A stretch of 64,000 nucleotides of DNA from Limanda limanda. Its lineage: Eukaryota; Chordata; Actinopteri; Pleuronectiformes; Pleuronectidae. How positions within the stretch are numbered: position 1 is the stretch's first letter; each line of letters opens with the position of its first letter. Shown here piece after piece: positions 1 to 34,700 of this stretch. The position numbers and the translations under genes were made by a program. Under the pieces are notes generated by a model, which worked only from the letters and a program-made list of their open reading frames with translations, was not told where the DNA came from and did not search any database. The stretch spans positions 26,862,118 through 26,926,117 of the forward strand of contig NC_083639.1 of assembly GCF_963576545.1 (NCBI RefSeq), given 5' to 3'.

Positions 1-332
1 AAAGCAGTGTTCACCAGCTGCCTCTTTCAGGACGAGAGCGTTTCACCTGAAGCGGTGAAACGACTTGAATCAGCTGATCATGCTGACGCCATCGTGTCAG
101 ACGGATGGAAGGTTACAGCCGAGCAGGGCGAACAAAAGGAGGCAAAATCAATTAAATAGAGTAAAAAAAAAAAAAAAACACCTTCATTTGTTCCCTTTCC
201 CCTCCTCCTCCTCCTTCCTTCTGCCCGTTTGTTCCTCCCTCTCTCTCTCTCTCTGGCACAGCTTGGGCGTTCAGTTGAGTTCATTAAAAAGAAGAAGGCG
301 GGCGAGCTCTCTCCTCCCCCCCCCGCCGGCAG

Positions 333-7340
<7,008 letters not shown>

Positions 7341-7344
7341 ACAC

Positions 7345-7630
7345 GTAGTTCAGACACGACAGGACGCCAGGACGTGTCACAGGCACAACATCCGGTGCAA
7401 GGTTTCACAATAAAACTTGTAGTGCTATCACATGTCTGTCCCATGATCTGACTCATCTGTTGGTTTCCCTTTATTTTCACTCACTGAGTTTCTCTTCATG
7501 TTTCATATCCACAGAAGGTGTCGTGAGATGGAAAGATTGTTGTGATTTGTGACATTGAGCTACATAAGTAAAGTTTGACTGGACTTATCACTTCTCAGTC
7601 AGACTCAGGGTCAAGATAAAATATAATCTA
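7345..7630. other. Intergenic sequence upstream of gmppb
   Basis: No gene recognised. A stretch near 7535-7590 (TTGTGATTTGTGACATTGAGC followed by an AAAGTTTGACTGG-like end) looks like a worn copy of the LINE tail seen clearly at 61340-61492. Confidence 0.3.
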
Positions 7631-8553
7631 TTAACAAGGCAGCACTGAGCGGCCCGAGCACATGCATTTTGAAGCGTTGCATGCGTTCTGCCTGAAAAAA
7701 ATAAATAATGACTGAGGAAATATTAACACATAGAGCTGTTCAGGCTTGGACTCATAAGACAGAAGTTTGGTGGTGATAGGACAATGAACAGTAGAGTTAT
7801 GACATCATCTCCTTCAATGTTTACATGGTTGAGGAAATGCCCCAATTCTGAGAGAGAGAGCAAGAGAGAGAGAGAGAGATGCCACCTTTGCAAGACATAA
7901 AGATTCCTTTGATATTTGACCACTGACACTGTCACTGCAGGAGTGCAGTTGTTTGTTGACGGCTCAGCATCAAAGGATTCATGGTCCATGTATATCCGCG
8001 ATACAGAACATCATGTTTTAATGAGGTGTAATCAAACTTTGACGCCACACCACGGTCACACCGTGTGACGAAAAATCGATCTTTGAGTCAGTTTGTATCT
8101 CCGTCTTGTTGTGAGGACACTCCTCTCAATTTGAAGTTGATCTAATGTAAGCCCTGGGACAAGTACTTCAAAGTAAAACTGTGGAATATGGCCAAAATGG
8201 CAACTAAATGCAAAATAGCAGGCTTCCTGTTGTGTTTTTGCATTTGCACCAATAGACTTCTTTGTTTGTCTGGTCATGTAGAAGCATGCGTTTCGATTTT
8301 TGTGAAGATTGATCTATGTGAACATGTTTCGGGGGTCTCGGGGGGCACCGTTGAGCCATTTTGCCACGCCCATTGAAAATTCCTCCAGAATACGTACATT
8401 TTCACCACTTTCTAATTTTATGTAAATTTTGATAAGAATTTGAGCATGTTAAGCCCTCAAAAATCCCATTAATTTGCCTGAAAAATAATAATAATCCTTA
8501 CAATATCAATAGGGCCTCACTGTCTGTCAGTGCCTGTCAGCGCTCGGGCCCTA
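7631..8553 (-). repeat. Teleost interspersed element with GGGCCCGAGC-type ends
   Basis: On the minus strand the block starts TTAGGGCCCGAGCGCTGACA, continues with AGTGAGGCCCTATTG and a TTGAGGGCTTAACATGC-like stretch, and finishes at TGCTCGGGCC near 7635, so the two ends are inverted. This matches a repeat family I have seen often in fish genomes, where GGCCCGAGC and AGGCCCTATTG are diagnostic. It contains a short GA run (7849-7880). No transposase frame seen; probably non-autonomous. Boundaries are approximate. Confidence 0.55.
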
Positions 8554-10307
8554 ATAATAATAATAATTATCATTATCATCATCATGATAAAGACAATCAG
8601 CAAAAGTACTAACTAAATATACAATGCACACACTGAAATATGTCTAATTCCACATAGACACAGATATAAATATACACCTGAAACACTCACTTGGTCTCAT
8701 TCACACTTACACTACCAGAACTACACAATACTATTACAGTCATCCATAAAATTAATTTAATGACATGTAATGTAATCTCCACCTCCTTCTGGTAAGATAA
8801 ACCACCTGGCACCAGAATCATGTGTCAACCTAACAAACTTTATTTTTATCACATTATTTTAGCTTAAAAAAATGTCCTCTATTACATCCAAACAGTGAGT
8901 TCCAATCCTGTACATTGAAAAAGTTTTCAAGCTTTTATTCTGGTTGTCAATCACCATGTTTCCGGTTTGCGTCTCCCTGCTGTCACCGACTTGCGGATGT
9001 TGGAATTCACCCGATTTTGAATTAAAAGGAGAGATTATGTTAAATTAGACTAAATAAACATTGGAATAGGTCTTTTATTTATTCTTATTGATTAAAAAAA
9101 TAGACCTCAACATCAAGGCTGTCACATCTATGCCGTAAAATTGTATCTTAACTCATTCTGCACCCCCAACATACGACTCGGTGGTACATTCCACTTTGGT
9201 GCCGCCTCCTCACCACTTCTGACCAATCAGAGAAAAACAGCGTGGCGAAGGAAGGCGGATGTTAATGTGTCCGGCTGAAGAATGTGAGGACGTTTTAAAT
9301 TATTAATTTATTAATTAAAGGTCCAGTGCGGAAGATTTAAGTGAAATGGATCTAATGTCAGAACCTGAATGTAAAATAATCCTAGTGATGTTTTCACTTG
9401 TGTGTTTCAACATGAACTGAAAACATTAAGCAGAACAAAACTAAATGTAAACAATGTTGTTTGTGGGAACACTACTACCTTTTCTTTATAATCTCCAAAT
9501 TTGATCAACAAATAATAATAATATACACATTTTGACTGCCTCCTCATGTGACTTGCACTGAATGTAAAGCATTTGTAAATAATTGTCATTTTTAAATTAT
9601 CACAAAAATCTGAAAAACATATTGTAATCCTACTTTGTATTTTTATTTTTGCAATTTCCAACATTACATCAGTTTTTATCCCTTGACAGGAACGGGTTTC
9701 CACAGAATTTTGAGATGTGATTGTGAGAGAATATTTTGTCTGGAGAGCTTTTAAATTGTCCTAACAAACAGGATGAGGAGATAATAAAGAATTTGACATG
9801 ACAGATCTCAGATAATAATAAATTGTGTTTAATGTGGCTTAAGGTTCAGATGTGTGGACAGAAAAGGAGCCAAATTCATCAATAGACGTTTCAGTAGACT
9901 ATAATTTATTTTACAATTCAGGCAACTTGTTTGACCATATTAAAAATAATAAATACTTATATTATAACCATTCAGTTTACACCTGGTCTAAAATGAGTTA
10001 TAACGGCTGTTTGAGAAGGCGAAGAAGAACCAGCCAGAGAATCACTTCTGAAAGAATTAACAAGCAAGATGTAATTAATAACTTTTTCTTAAAAGTGACA
10101 AATCCAACACTGAATATCAGTGATGATAAAACATTCTTGATATTCATGACTGTAAATAATATGACATGAACTCAACTGTGTAGTTCATGTTTTTGTTGAT
10201 TTTTACTGATCTCCAGTTACTCATGTTTTCATTCAAATATTAAAAATGAAGTATTTTCCGTTCTCAAGCATCTTGAACCAGGAGACTGGAGGTCAGAGGT
10301 CAAGGGG
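8554..10307. other. Intergenic sequence and probable pde12 3' untranslated region
   Basis: No protein-coding gene recognised. 9318-9411 (AAAGGTCCAGTGCGGAAGAT onward) looks like the 5' part of the repeat family noted at 3395-3583. The part adjoining the pde12 stop (about 9906-10307) is likely 3' UTR: a minus-strand AATAAA is present at 9906-9911, but the true poly(A) site cannot be set from sequence. Confidence 0.4.
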
Positions 10308-18139
<7,832 letters not shown>

Positions 18140-18300
18140 GAAGTCCCCGGAGCCAGCGAGGGGACAACCGGGCGGAAGGAGACCGAAGAGAGGCGACCAG
18201 AGCCGGGTAGAGTCATATAGCTTCACCGGCTAGCCACATGCTAACAGGGGGAGAAACACTCAACTTCCGGCGGTTTGTTTCAGAACTAAACTACACAAAG
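18140..18300 (-). promoter_or_regulatory. pde12 5' UTR and promoter region
   Basis: GC-rich sequence just upstream of the pde12 ATG, with repeated GC-rich motifs (CCGGCTAGCC, CCGGCGG) and no TATA box. The transcription start cannot be placed exactly. Inferred from position and base composition. Confidence 0.45.
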
Positions 18301-18499
18301 GGTCCGTGAACAAAACCTCAGCGTAGATCAACGTGTTGGAGTTTAATATTTTAAAAGTTAGAAGATGAACTGTCAGCACTTCCCGGAGGTCAGCATGGGC
18401 TTCACCCTGCTTCTGTGGTGGTTGTTTCATCACAATCAAAACAGCTCGCAGGCGCATCACTGCCACCTATAGGCCTGGAGTGTTAAGACAGGCGTAAAC

Positions 18500-18726
18500 T
18501 GGAGAAATAGATGATTTTAGCTGAATCGCTTTATTTATTATAATAAAAAATAATAATCACCTATTCAGTTCTATTTTGTGTATTGTCCTTGTGTTTATAT
18601 TTCATGTTTACTTTACTGGTGTCTATTTTTGACTGTCCCCTTTGCTTTGGGGCTAATAAAGGATTATCTTATGTAACACTACTACTACTACTACTACTAC
18701 AACTACTACTACTACTGCAACTACTA
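18500..18726 (+). repeat. Retroelement-type 3' tail and (CTA)n run
   Basis: 18585-18675 ends GGGGCTAATAAAGGATTATC, the style of 3' end seen in fish LINE copies, and is followed by a short CTA trinucleotide run (about 18679-18726). No open frame. The rest of 18300-19269 shows no gene. Confidence 0.4.
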
Positions 18727-19269
18727 AAAATAATGTATACATAATATTGTAACCCTACAAACTGGACTCTTATAACTAACACGACCTACAATAAAGTACC
18801 TGTATTTGTCCACAGTGTCTGCATTTTCCAATCCTGTGACAGGGTCATGATATTATCTTCCTGCACTGCACTCTCCCTTCCTGCCACTATAATTCTCTAT
18901 TTCCCAATAAATGTCTTGCCTTTAGCTTTGTTCAATGAATAGTCATGTGAGACGCTGAGTCTGCAGCTGCTAAATGTTTTGTACGCTCTGTGACAAGAAA
19001 CACAGAAAAAAGGCTAATACATATAATAAATAACGGATATGGATATCTAGAGAAAAACAGAGCAAACCAAATGACGCATTTTAAAAATTAATTTATAACA
19101 AAGACAAATACAGCAATTCACCGATAGATTACAAAACTCCTTAAATATATGTTTAAGAAAGCAAATTCTGTGCAGAAAGTTCCATCATACCAGAGAGCTG
19201 GTGTCAGATGTCAGCATCGAATTATCTGTGGTTGTGAAGTGTGTGAGAGAGAGAGAGAGAGAACAGTCT

Positions 19270-24407
<5,138 letters not shown>

Positions 24408-25686
24408 CGCTGTGGCGACCAGAGTGTGATGCCAGCACACACACTCTGTCCCCCTCTCCTCCTCCTAATCTACTTTAATCAGCCCACTGTCTTTAAGCCC
24501 CCTTGTCAGACCCATGAATCATCCAATCGGAGAGAGAGTGACAGGGGCAGGCAGGGTGGACAGGACACGCCCACCGGGTAAAGACATTCACTGTTCACAT
24601 ATTTTCTCATTTCAGATCAGTTCAGTCAACAATGAAGATCAGCAGATTAAAGGTCGTGGTGATGATGACACTGACAGAGCAACATTCGACAGATATATTG
24701 TGGGTCCATTTAAACAACATACACTGACAGAACAGAAATGTGAAAGAGTGAATCTGTACTTACTGGTACATGTTTTAAAGCAATATATTAAAAAGCTTGA
24801 ATATCCTAAAAGGACCTAATCCCTTTTCCAGACAGGGAACACATAACATCACTGACTTAATCTGCCTGTTTGTAATCCAGACACACAGGTGTCTGGATCT
24901 CCACGGGAAGAGGACATTGAGGTGTCACAGAAACCACAGGAACATGAGGCGAGTAAACACAGTGTATTTACAAATATATATATATACAGTATATGCTTGT
25001 ATGTTTACATATAAGTTGTATGCCTCTGGTTAATAATTTTTTTAAATCGTCTTCACGTCCCTATAGCCATCAAAAAGTTATAAAAAATAATAATAGTTTT
25101 ATAATAATAATTATAAAAATATAACAGCTGGACTGTTATAAACACAACAAATCATTTCATTCAGATTATATAAAATCAAAGTCAACTTAAAATATGGAGT
25201 TTTATATTTTGAATGCTTCAGAACGTAAATATGTTCTTCTGACTTTTTGATTTCTGGTTGTAATGTTATACCTATATTATAATTCTGTTTTTATTAAAAC
25301 AGTTTAATGGAGGGGTTTGTTCAGTTTTCATTTAAGGAGGAAGCAGTTTATGTTGCTGTTTGATTGTTTTTTGTTCTACAGAGAGGTGTGTCTGTTGTTT
25401 ACCTCTAATAAGTGTCTTAACCAAATCAAACAAAAAAAAAACATTAAATGAAAGTTTGGAATAAGCTTTATAACATTTATTCGTGTTCTCTGTATATTAA
25501 GTTATTTTTGTATGAATGAAAAGGAACATTTAATTACCTTTAATAATAATTACAACAATAATAATTATATATTTTTAAAAAATTAGAAGCGCACCAAAAG
25601 AACTGATCATTTTAGTCAGGCACATTGAGTGGCCACGCCCGGCCGGGGTCCTCGGACTGGACTTTTAGCGCGGTGCACCCTGGGTC
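24408..25686. promoter_or_regulatory. Divergent intergenic region between atp6ap1l and rps23
   Basis: About 1.3 kb separates the two start codons, which face away from each other. The last 60 bases before rps23 are GC-rich (GGCCACGCCCGGCCGGGG) with no TATA box. The middle (24600-25600) is AT-rich with no coding signal. A shared promoter is possible but cannot be shown from sequence. Confidence 0.45.
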
Positions 25687-25719
25687 CTTCCTTTCGGTCC
25701 CAGGCTCGCTTGTGAAAAC
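25687..25719 (+). promoter_or_regulatory. rps23: rps23 5' UTR with 5' TOP motif
   Basis: CCTTCCTTTCGGTCCC precedes the start codon by about 20-30 bases. A pyrimidine run beginning at a C is the terminal oligopyrimidine element found at the cap of ribosomal protein mRNAs and coupled to mTOR/LARP1 control. The run is seen; the cap position is inferred. Confidence 0.65.
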
Positions 25720-27603
<1,884 letters not shown>

Positions 27604-27618
27604 ACAGTTGATGCAGAA

Positions 27619-27645
27619 AATAAAATAAACACGTTTTCAAAATAC
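27619..27645 (+). terminator. rps23: rps23 poly(A) signal
   Basis: AATAAA at 27619-27624, 16 bases after the stop codon; the very short 3' UTR is normal for ribosomal protein genes. Confidence 0.8.
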
Positions 27646-27649
27646 AATC

Positions 27650-29249
27650 TTGTTTCACGTTTTCATTGTCACGTGCACTTGTTTCATGAATATTTTCCCT
27701 TTACGGTCGTTCAGGACTTTTCCAAAAGTAGATGTTAAGGTTGCTTGTTCCTTTTTAAATCCTGTAAGATTCTTTTATTTCCAATGAACAGCATCTAAAT
27801 AGCACTTGAATCCAAGAGGTTGTATAATCTCAGTTTATCCATTCACACACACACTATGGGTACTGGGCAGTATGTAGATCATCACCTGGGGTTAAGTGTC
27901 TTTAAAGGGACATTTCAACATGTGGACAGATGTTTTGGTTTCAAACTACCAACTCAAACACTTCGACTTGGACCTCAAACAGATAATTCATGTAAACTGA
28001 ATGTTAGTCTTGTTAAACTGAAACATGTCTGGTGCATCAGACACAAGAATGTTTGCTTCATCTGGTTGTGGAGGAGTCACAGCAGCCAGATAGTTTTAAC
28101 ATAAGACAACTGAGCAATACCTGGATAAAATGAGGATTGTTGCTCATTTACAAACAACAATCCATTGAGTAAAACAGCTTATTCATAATTGGGTCATAAT
28201 GTGTTTTCCTGTCCCTCTGAGTGCCCCCCCCTCCCTTTCTAGGGCACTGACAGTCATGTTTACTAAGTCACTTGGGTTTATTAATTAGAATAAATGCAGA
28301 TTGATTAAACAATTTGATCTAAATGTTCAGGCAGGTTGACGTTATCCCAAGACATTTACTATTCCTGATCATGTTTCCAACTGCTGTGAATGCTTTTAAA
28401 ACTATTCTGCCACAAACAAGTCCAATGTGTTGTATAAAGATCCTCCCATGTGTTGTCACCTGTATTAAAAATGATGAACTACAAACAGTCCTGCAAAGCA
28501 AATGTCCATTTTATTTATGTAGCACATTTAAAACAACCTGGTTGATCAAAGTGCTTCACAAAGTTTTAGGTACAGCAACAAGACGGCAACACACGAATAA
28601 AAGTCACACCCACAATCTGTTGATCATTTCACTGCATAAACTTAGCTGCAGATTAAATATAGCAACAAGTGACCTCCCGCCTGTCCCCCCCCCCCCAAAG
28701 TCTGGCTCCTGCAGCCAAGAAGGTAAACCAGAAGACGTCTGAGACGCAAATGAACCTGCAGATTTTTCTCTACAGGATTATTAACACACTTTAACATTTA
28801 CCAAGACAGATACTCATAGTCCAGTGGGGAAATCTGACGAACCCTGTGAGGAACATGGATTTATTGATTTAAGACGAGCAGCTCTGGTTTCGGTCAGAGG
28901 TCACAGGAAACCTTCCATCTCCTGGGACAACAACAGATCCTCCTTTAATCTGCAGCGACTCCACAACTGAGCAGAAGGAACCACAATAACCACTGGAAAC
29001 CACAAGGTAAATAAATCAATCAAGTGACATCTGCCTGCAGTAGTTTTTAGTGTTTGTAAATCGAAGTTGTGTGTTCGGTTTATTTTTCTGTGCTGGAGAA
29101 AAGTTTGAAATCTCAGGAGTTACAGCAGCAGACTGATGCACATGGTTTTGGGCCTTGACCTTTCTGGTTCAGGTGTCCTTATACTTTTGTCCACGTAGTG
29201 TTCACGAATCATCTCCTTTTTTACCGATTTTCCCCTCCTGGCTCCACAG
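27650..29249. other. Intergenic region rps23 to asb14, with repeat fragment and possible asb14 first exon
   Basis: 28500-28615 (ATTTATGTAGCACATTTAAAA onward, then AAAGTGCTTCACAAAGTTT) resembles a fish interspersed repeat. A possible noncoding asb14 exon ends at 29005 with CAAG|GTAAAT. No other gene seen. Confidence 0.4.
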
Positions 29250-29274
29250 GGTCAGGACCCTTCCTGTGGACAAC

Positions 29275-31727
29275 ATGGAGTATCAACGACTCACCTTAGA
29301 GGAGGAAGAGGAGGATGATGATGCTGATCTTCAGTACATGATAGAACAGAGTCTGCAGGAGAGCAACAAACAGAAAAAAGCAACACAACACGACAGGAGG
29401 TCAGTGGAGCAGATCACAGAATCAGCTGCTCAGGTTCTTTTAATAAATTAATGCAACATGATCCGAGTTCCGCTCGTTCCTTCGCTGTCGTCATCACAGA
29501 AACATCATCATCAACTCTCAGGTTGTTTTTTATTGAAGCTCGTGTTCTATAACTACACTGAGAAAAGACATTACTTCAGTTGGTCACACACAAATAAATT
29601 AAGAATGCTCAAAGTGTTATTAACACAATTGGTAGTATTTATAATAATATGTTTAAGTTTATCCCAAAATTCTCTTTTTCGGTCTCTTAAAATTGAGGAA
29701 ACTAAACACAATAAATGATCATGGAAATTGTTTGTAAAAAGAAATATGAACTCTACACGTTTTCCTCCATCTCCCATATATATGTATTTTTTGATGTGAT
29801 CAAGAATCGGTTGATAAATGAACCTCAATCTAAATTTAGTTTACTCTTTTGTTTGCTCATTTTATTTTTAAACTCGTCTATTTCTTCTCCTACAATTAAA
29901 GATATAAAATACGTTCTAATTCATTTTATGAACTGATTTTCCCTATTTTAATTGTTTAATATCATTTTGTTAGATTTTTCCTCTCTTCCCCTCACAGGTC
30001 TGGATGTGACTCTGCAGAAAGCAGCTCACTCTTCTCTGCTATTAGACAAGGTGAGGGGGGGCAAACCACCGTACACAGTTTAAAAGTAAAACACATTTTC
30101 CCACTTTGTCTTTTCCAGTTGTCTCATCATTGTTCATTGACGTCTCTTAAGATCCAGTTTATATAATTTCTGTATCAGTTCTTTTTTTTAAAGCCTTCAC
30201 GGGTCAGGAAAGGAAATCTCTGGATGTGTCTCCGCCCGGAGGCAACGTTCCCGGTTTGTTCCACATGATCAGAACAAATCAGAAACTATCATGTTCCTTC
30301 CAAAGCACAAACAAGATACTGAGCCCAACGTCTTAGAATAACTTTTTTCATCATTGATTAATCTGTGGTTTCTTTTCCTACGTAAACAAAAATACCCATG
30401 GTAATTTCCTGAGGCCCAAGGGAGCATCTACAACTTTCTTCTTTCATCTGATATTAAAATTATAATGAGATAAAAGACAGAAGAATAGAAAATCACATTT
30501 TCTTCTGCACTTAACTTATGCTTTATACTAATGAGGTCAAGCAGGAATATAAGACTTTAATACTTTTTTCTCAATAATCGTCCGTGAAATTTCTCTTTCC
30601 ACTTGGTCAAAGTAAAACTGAAAGACTGAAGTTTAACCAGTGAAAACTAGAAGCCTCCAGTGAAACATCTGCTGTAAGAAGCTGTAAGTTATCGTCTGTT
30701 TATTCTCCAGGTGACGAGAAGCTGTTGAAGGATCTGAGCGTCCAGCAGAAGGATCGGTTTCTCCAGCCGGACGACAGAGGCTGGATTCCTCTTCACGAAG
30801 CAGCAGCTCAGAGCAACTACACCATCCTGAAGCTCACGTTCAGAGGTTTGAATCTGCTCCACCCTGCAGGTGGAGGCCTCCGTCACACACGACAGCTTCA
30901 GTCTGTGTGGATTCTCTTCCAGATCAATAAAATCTAATCAGTCAATCTTTGAGTCCAAGCGACAACTGGTCAAACTTAGAAGAAGTTTCCTGATGGCAGA
31001 GTTGAAATATTATATTTGCTAGGCCTCTGTGACCTTTGACCTATCAAACCAAATTGTAATCAGTTCATTCGTGACTCCAACTGAATGTTTGTAACAAATT
31101 TAAAACAGATCATTGTGTCCTGTGTCTCCAGCTTCAGGTCCAGAGTCTGTGGAGCGCCGGACTCTTCGGGGTCAGACTCCTCTCTTCCTGGCCGTGGAAC
31201 AAGGTCTGATAGAAAACGTCTCCTTCCTCCTCAAGCACGGATCCCAGCCGGACAGCCAGGACCTGGAGGAGGACTCGGCTCTGTTTGTAGGTACGATCAC
31301 CGGCAGCTCGCCTCCTCAGAACCTCAGCTTGTGTTCAAGGAAGAGGTTTCCATAAGCAGTGGTGTATAAAGTACTTGAAAGCCATACTTGAGTAAAAGTA
31401 CAGATATCTGACCTGAAAGTGACTTCGGTAAAAGCAGAAGTCACCCAGTCAGGAAATGACTTGAGTAAAAGTCTTAAAGTAGCTCATATTAAAAGTACTT
31501 AAGTATCAAAAGTATCTGGTGTTGAAATGTACTTAAGTATCAAAAGTAAAAGTACAAGTACCAAAATTAAAAATGCAAAGTGCTTTTTATAGTAGGTCTA
31601 TACAGAGACAAAACAACCCAAAATGTTTCTCCACAAGATTTATCTCAACTGACTGAAAAATTATAACAACAATATGAATATAATGTATATAATGTATGAT
31701 TTTACAAATTTTGAACCCTAGATGAGA

Positions 31728-31784
<57 letters not shown>

Positions 31785-34700
31785 CGTGCATAGAGGCATG
31801 CGGCAACCTCCGCTGCTCAAGTAACGAGCCAGTTTGAGAATGTAAGAAGTAGAAAGTACACATATTTTTGTTCAAATGTAACAAGTAAAAGTAAAAAGTC
31901 GTCAGGAAAAGAAATACTCAAGTAAAGTACAGATATGTGAAAAATCTACTTAAGTACAGTAACAAAGTATTTCTACTTCGTTACTTCCCACCACTGTCCA
32001 TAAGTGTTTCAACCAAACCTTATTTTATTGTCTTGTAAACATCACAAAAACATTCATTTGTTTGTAGTATTCTCATAAATGCCCCTTACATTCACATGAC
32101 CAGTGTCGTACATCCTGTGTCTGACTCTGTCCCTGTGCAGCCATTCGCTCCGACCGCCCCGACCTGGTGGAGCTGCTGCTCCACTGGGGGTCCGTGGTGA
32201 ACCAGGAGGGTTGCCACGGACGCCGACCCCTCCACGAGGCCTCAAGTCTGGGCAGAGCAGCGCTTGTGACCCTGCTGCTGGACGCCGGAGCCCGGCCGGA
32301 CCCCCACAGCCACTACAGCCTCACGCCACTGGCTCTGGCGGCTCAGGCCGGACACCTGGAGGTGGTGCAGACGCTGCTGAGGGAAGGTGAGGGGGGGGGG
32401 TTTAGAGTTTGGACAGTTGATAAAAGAACTGAGAGGGAGTCTACGTTTGGGACTGTATGAATGAAATAAAGAAAGAAAGGAGACTATAAATAACGGATTG
32501 TTATGAATCTGAGTATTGTAGATACAGACAATTAGAAATGGGAACTTCAACCACATTGTTTTACTTCACATTTTAAACTTTCACTACTTCTCTGCCTTAT
32601 CTGTGATTGTGTCGTTCAAACTTTTCCAGAAAGTATCGACTGTAAATCAAATCAAATACATTTCTCGGTATAATTTTTTACATTCTATTTCTATTTTATT
32701 GCACATTTTTTATTTCTATTCAGAATGTATCACTTGAGTGGAAACAATAATGTTTATATGATTTTGAGTCATCACTGTCACACAGAACATGTTTCTGTAG
32801 GTCACATGTGTTGTAACGTGCACTGTGTGTGTGTGTGTGTGTGTGTGTGCCTCTGTGTGTGTGTGTGTGTGTGTGTGCCTCTGTGTGTGTGTGTGTGTGT
32901 GTGTGCCTCTGTGTGTGTGTGTGTGTGCCTCTGTGTGTGTGTGTGTGCCTCTGTGTGTGTGTGTGTGTGTGTGTGCCTCTGTGTGTGTGTGTGTGTGTGT
33001 GTGCCTCTGTGTGTGTGTGTGTGTCTCAGGTGCAGACGTCCTGTCCCAGGCGCAGGACGAAGCGTCCGTCCTGTACGAGGCGGCTGCAGCCGGAGATCCA
33101 GCCGTCATCAGTCTGCTGCTGGAACACGGCGCCGACGCCAACGTGGCCAAAAACACGGGTCACATGCCCATCCACCGCCTCGCCCACAGGGGACACCTGC
33201 AGTACATGTTCAATTACTAAGTTCTTATTATATATTGATTATCTTTCTTAAAGACAAAGATTCAACATAAAAAACTGCAGCATTAAATAAACGGAGCTGT
33301 CAATCAATCCAAATCTACAAGATGATCCACACAAGGGCACCACTTAAGAATAATAGTAAATAAAGTAATTTAGAAATAAACCAAATAATTTAATTGAAAT
33401 AAAGTAGGGCTGGGCAAGTTAACTTGTTTTAATCGAGTTAACTCAAGTGATGAGTTAACTCGATTGTTTATCCGCCAATTATTTTCTTTTTTCCTGTTCT
33501 GCAGCAGTCAGCAACAGACTTTCACAAAATAAAAGCCTGACTTTCACAATAAAACAATAAATAATCAAACCTGAGTGAATGCGAGATAAAATAATTAATC
33601 GAGTTAACTCATCACTTGAGTTAACTCGATTGAAACGAGTTAGTTTGCCCAGCCCTAAAATAAAGATAATAAGATAAAAGATTGAAGTAAACAAATTAAA
33701 ACATTTTAATTAAAAGCTGTGACGCGGCAGATGAAATGAATCAGATGAAGTACAGAGACTTTTAACAGCTGCATTATGGGAGATGCAGAATCCAGTGTTT
33801 TGTATTTGATTCATAGCACTAGAATGAATGCATCTGCAATAATTGCAATGTGTATATCTTGTTTACAGTGTGTGTGTGTTTGTGTGTTTGTGTGTTTTCT
33901 CTTCAGAGCTTTAAAGCTTCTTATTCCTGTAACGTCAGTGGCAGAGGTGATGGACAGTGGGATCAGTCCTCTACACACAGCGTCTGCAGGAGGACACACA
34001 CACTGCATCAAGGTGTGTGTGTTTGTGTGTGTTTATTATCATGATCAATGTGAGGTAACACACACTTCAAGCCATCCCAACTCTACCATCTCCCATCAGG
34101 CCTTGCTGGATGCAGGTTACGACCCCAACTACATGCTGGACCCCAGTGTTCGCCGTAGCTATGACGACGAGGGGAAGTCGGCGCTCTTCTTCGCCGTCTG
34201 CAACAACGACATGGAGTCGGCCCGACTGCTGCTGGAGGCCGGAGCCAAGACCAACCAGGACCCGATCAAATGTCTGCAGGTGTCACACCCCTAACTCTCA
34301 TGAAACATTACACTTTGATATGATTCTGTTGGTAAAATACTTAATGAACAAGTATAAAATGCAAATGATACAAAATATAGAACAGCTGTCCAATCTCTTA
34401 ATGGAAATATTTTGGGAAACTGAACTTATTCATTTGTTTTTCTGAAAAGATCAAAACTTATATGTACTTGCTTTGCACGGGAGCGTGGCTATGTTCCCAC
34501 ATTTCTAATATTCATTACAAAATCAGGCCCTATGTTCCTACAGTTCCCACATTTCTACCCCTGCCTGGTAGTTAAGGGTTCACCATTCCGTAGCTGGCGA
34601 TTTGAAGGAGCTAGCTAGCTTCCAAACTCTCTTGAGCTCAACACCGCTAACCCTAACCCTAATTTTCAGAAAAATCTAGAAATGTGAGAACATCGGAACT

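Noticed and set aside
32725..33270. CVCV-type frames of 131-181 codons
   Set aside because: Translations of (TG)n that run into asb14 exon 6 in other frames.
34640..34662. Telomere-like CTAACCCTAACCCTAA
   Set aside because: Only two to three units inside an interspersed repeat; too short to be an interstitial telomere site.
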